Part shown: one piece after another, positions 14,899-15,912 of the stretch | How the letters are laid out: every line of letters starts with the position of its first letter | Numbering within the stretch: the stretch's first letter is position 1 | Assembly (NCBI RefSeq): GCF_910585845.1 | Contig: NZ_CAJUHF010000066.1 | Coordinates: 1-15,912 of the forward strand | From: an uncultured Bacteroides sp. | Lineage (GTDB): Bacteria; Bacteroidota; Bacteroidia; Bacteroidales; Bacteroidaceae | Length of the DNA stretch: 15,912 nucleotides | Direction of reading: 5' to 3' | Translations under genes and position numbers: made by a program | The notes under the pieces: generated by a model | Seen by the model: only the letters and a program-made list of their open reading frames with translations | Database searches by the model: none | What the model was told of the DNA's origin: nothing

Positions 14899-14938
14899 GG
14901 AGGGAAAAGGATCGAGAGATCCTTTTCCCTCCTTTTTT
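14899..14938 (+). terminator. Intrinsic terminator of the susCD operon
   Basis: A perfect 15-bp stem (GGAGGGAAAAGGATC at 14899-14913 with its complement at 14918-14932), a GAGA tetraloop and a run of six T (14933-14938). It is the clearest terminator in the window. It separates susCD from the following glycosidase-like gene, so that gene should be transcribed separately or only by read-through. Confidence 0.9.
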
Positions 14939-15111
14939 CCTTCTTTTTATATCTAAGATAATCTACCCGATATCAATAAAAAACAGGTGAAAAAGAGAAA
15001 GAAGGAACACTTTTAAGTGCATACAATAAATCGTTAATTGCACAAGAGTTTAGGAAAAGAGTCTAAGAAACTATTCGATACATTATCTAATAGGAGCAAA
15101 AATCACAGATC
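14939..15111. other. Leader region of the broken glycosidase gene
   Basis: AT-rich, with no gene. I found no TAnnTTTG -7 box here. It contains a small palindrome CACTTTTAAGTG (15008-15019) and inverted arms GTGCA (15017-15021)/TGCAC (15039-15043); these may be coincidental. Confidence 0.35.
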
Positions 15112-15863
15112 ATGAAGAAAAATATTTTTTTATTTGGACTGGCACTTCTTTCTTCAATCAGCTTACTTCATGCACAGAAGATTGAGAACCGGATAGAGTT
15201 AAAACAGAAATCTGAGAACCCTTTATTCCACCGATTAGACAAAGCAATAGAAACACCCGCCTTCGAAAGTGAGGGTTACTGGAATTGGGGCAGTTCCGTA
15301 GTAAAAGGAGACGATGGCAAATACCACATGTTCGTATCCCGCTTTCCTAAGTCACTACCTTTCCATCCAGGTTGGATGGTGGCCTCGGAAATCGTTCATG
15401 CTGTATCACCTTCTATAGCTTCTTGACCTCCAACCCTTCGCCAGTCGTACTGGAAGATGGTTCTATCATGATGATCTTCAAGGGGCGCAGGCATCTGGAA
15501 GACGGGAAGTATTCAAATATGGCTTTAGGAATCGCCTATGCTCCGACTATCGAAGGTCCTTACCAAGTATTAAACAATGAGCAGCCCATTTTCCAAGTAA
15601 ACGGCCAAGGAGAAGCGGAAGATCCTTTTCTCTGGAAAGACGATAAAGGATATCATGTCATCTTTAAGGATCATGTAGCCAAATTTACAGGCGAAAAAGG
15701 AGGTGGTGTTATGGCACATTCTAAAGATGGCATCAACTGGACCGTTGACAAAGACCCGAAAGCATACTCGAAAACAATAGAGTGGGAAAACGGCACAATA
15801 ACCAAACAAGGACAATTGGAGCGTCCATTCATCCTTTTTGAGGACGACAGACCAACATTCATT
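15112..15863 (+). pseudogene. Five-bladed beta-propeller glycosidase-like protein (GH43/GH32-like), broken
   Basis: It begins with an intact ATG and signal peptide (MKKNIFLFGLALLSSISLLH, then AQ), then reads WNWGSSVVKGDDGKYHMFVSRFP and PGWMVASEIVHAVS. Around 15404-15415 sense is lost in this frame, which stops at TGA 15424-15426. The family sequence resumes two bases out of register (FYSFLTSNPSPVVLEDGS, MALGIAYAPTIEGPYQV, GEAEDPFLWKDDKGYHVIFK, ERPFILFEDDRPTFI). The part expected between the two pieces, including the second propeller blade, is missing, so this is an internal deletion that also shifts the frame. After 15863 the C-terminus is replaced by unrelated AT-rich sequence. From memory, relatives are about 370 residues; roughly 250 remain in two frames. 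It would have been the secreted enzyme of this locus; its substrate is unknown. Loss of function looks certain unless the assembly is wrong. Confidence 0.8.
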
Positions 15864-15912
15864 GTATATTATTTAATCGTTATACTTTTGCATAAAGTTT
15901 CAACATCGGAGT
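15864..15912 (+). mobile_element. Possible insertion-element edge with outward or internal promoter
   Basis: Where the propeller protein should continue, sequence switches abruptly to GTATATTATTTAATCGTTAT and onwards. It contains TACTTTTG (15883-15890), an exact TAnnTTTG match. A promoter-bearing sequence breaking into a coding region suggests an inserted element or another rearrangement, but only 49 bases are visible and no terminal repeat or transposase can be checked. Confidence 0.25.

Overview
The window looks like chromosomal DNA of a gut Bacteroides or close relative. Supporting signs are a SusC/SusD pair, a one-protein hybrid two-component regulator, a Ser-type sulfatase, and several matches to the Bacteroides -7 promoter element TAnnTTTG with no Shine-Dalgarno-like sites. 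The species cannot be named from what I can see.

Left part (1-3836, all genes on the minus strand): an outer-membrane beta-barrel gene (146-895) interrupted by one in-frame TGA; a 582-base gene-free stretch with a 23-bp-period repeat array and a separate family of short inverted and direct repeats; a small cysteine-rich protein (1478-1912); a repeat-filled spacer; then a two-gene operon of an N-acetylhexosamine 1-kinase-like phosphotransferase (2754-3836) followed by a cytoplasmic CBM9-like protein (2084-2734).

Right part (4080-15912, plus strand) is a polysaccharide utilization locus. A hybrid two-component system regulator (4080-8153) is followed by a lipoprotein sulfatase (8440-10002), a SusC-type TonB-dependent transporter (10197-13280), a SusD-type glycan-binding lipoprotein (13307-14818), a strong intrinsic terminator, and a five-bladed-propeller glycosidase-like gene (15112-15863). 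That last gene is wrecked by an internal frame-changing deletion and then by an abrupt loss of its C-terminus, close to the window edge. The inferred job is to sense, bind, import and desulfate a sulfated, probably host-type, glycan. The only recognisable glycosidase-like member is broken, so the locus may be partly degenerate in this strain.

Points most worth a second look: a shared ATGTACA(A)TTTT-nnn-CCTT motif 57-58 bases before the -7 boxes of both the sulfatase and susC (candidate operator of the regulator); the 23-bp-period array at 1103-1217; a 33-bp tandem duplication that copies the sulfatase stop codon; a sharp base-composition contrast between the regulator/sulfatase block and the susCD block; and gene decay at both ends of the window. 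I saw no unmistakably new system; the novelty is mostly in cis elements and in the kinase/CBM9 pair.
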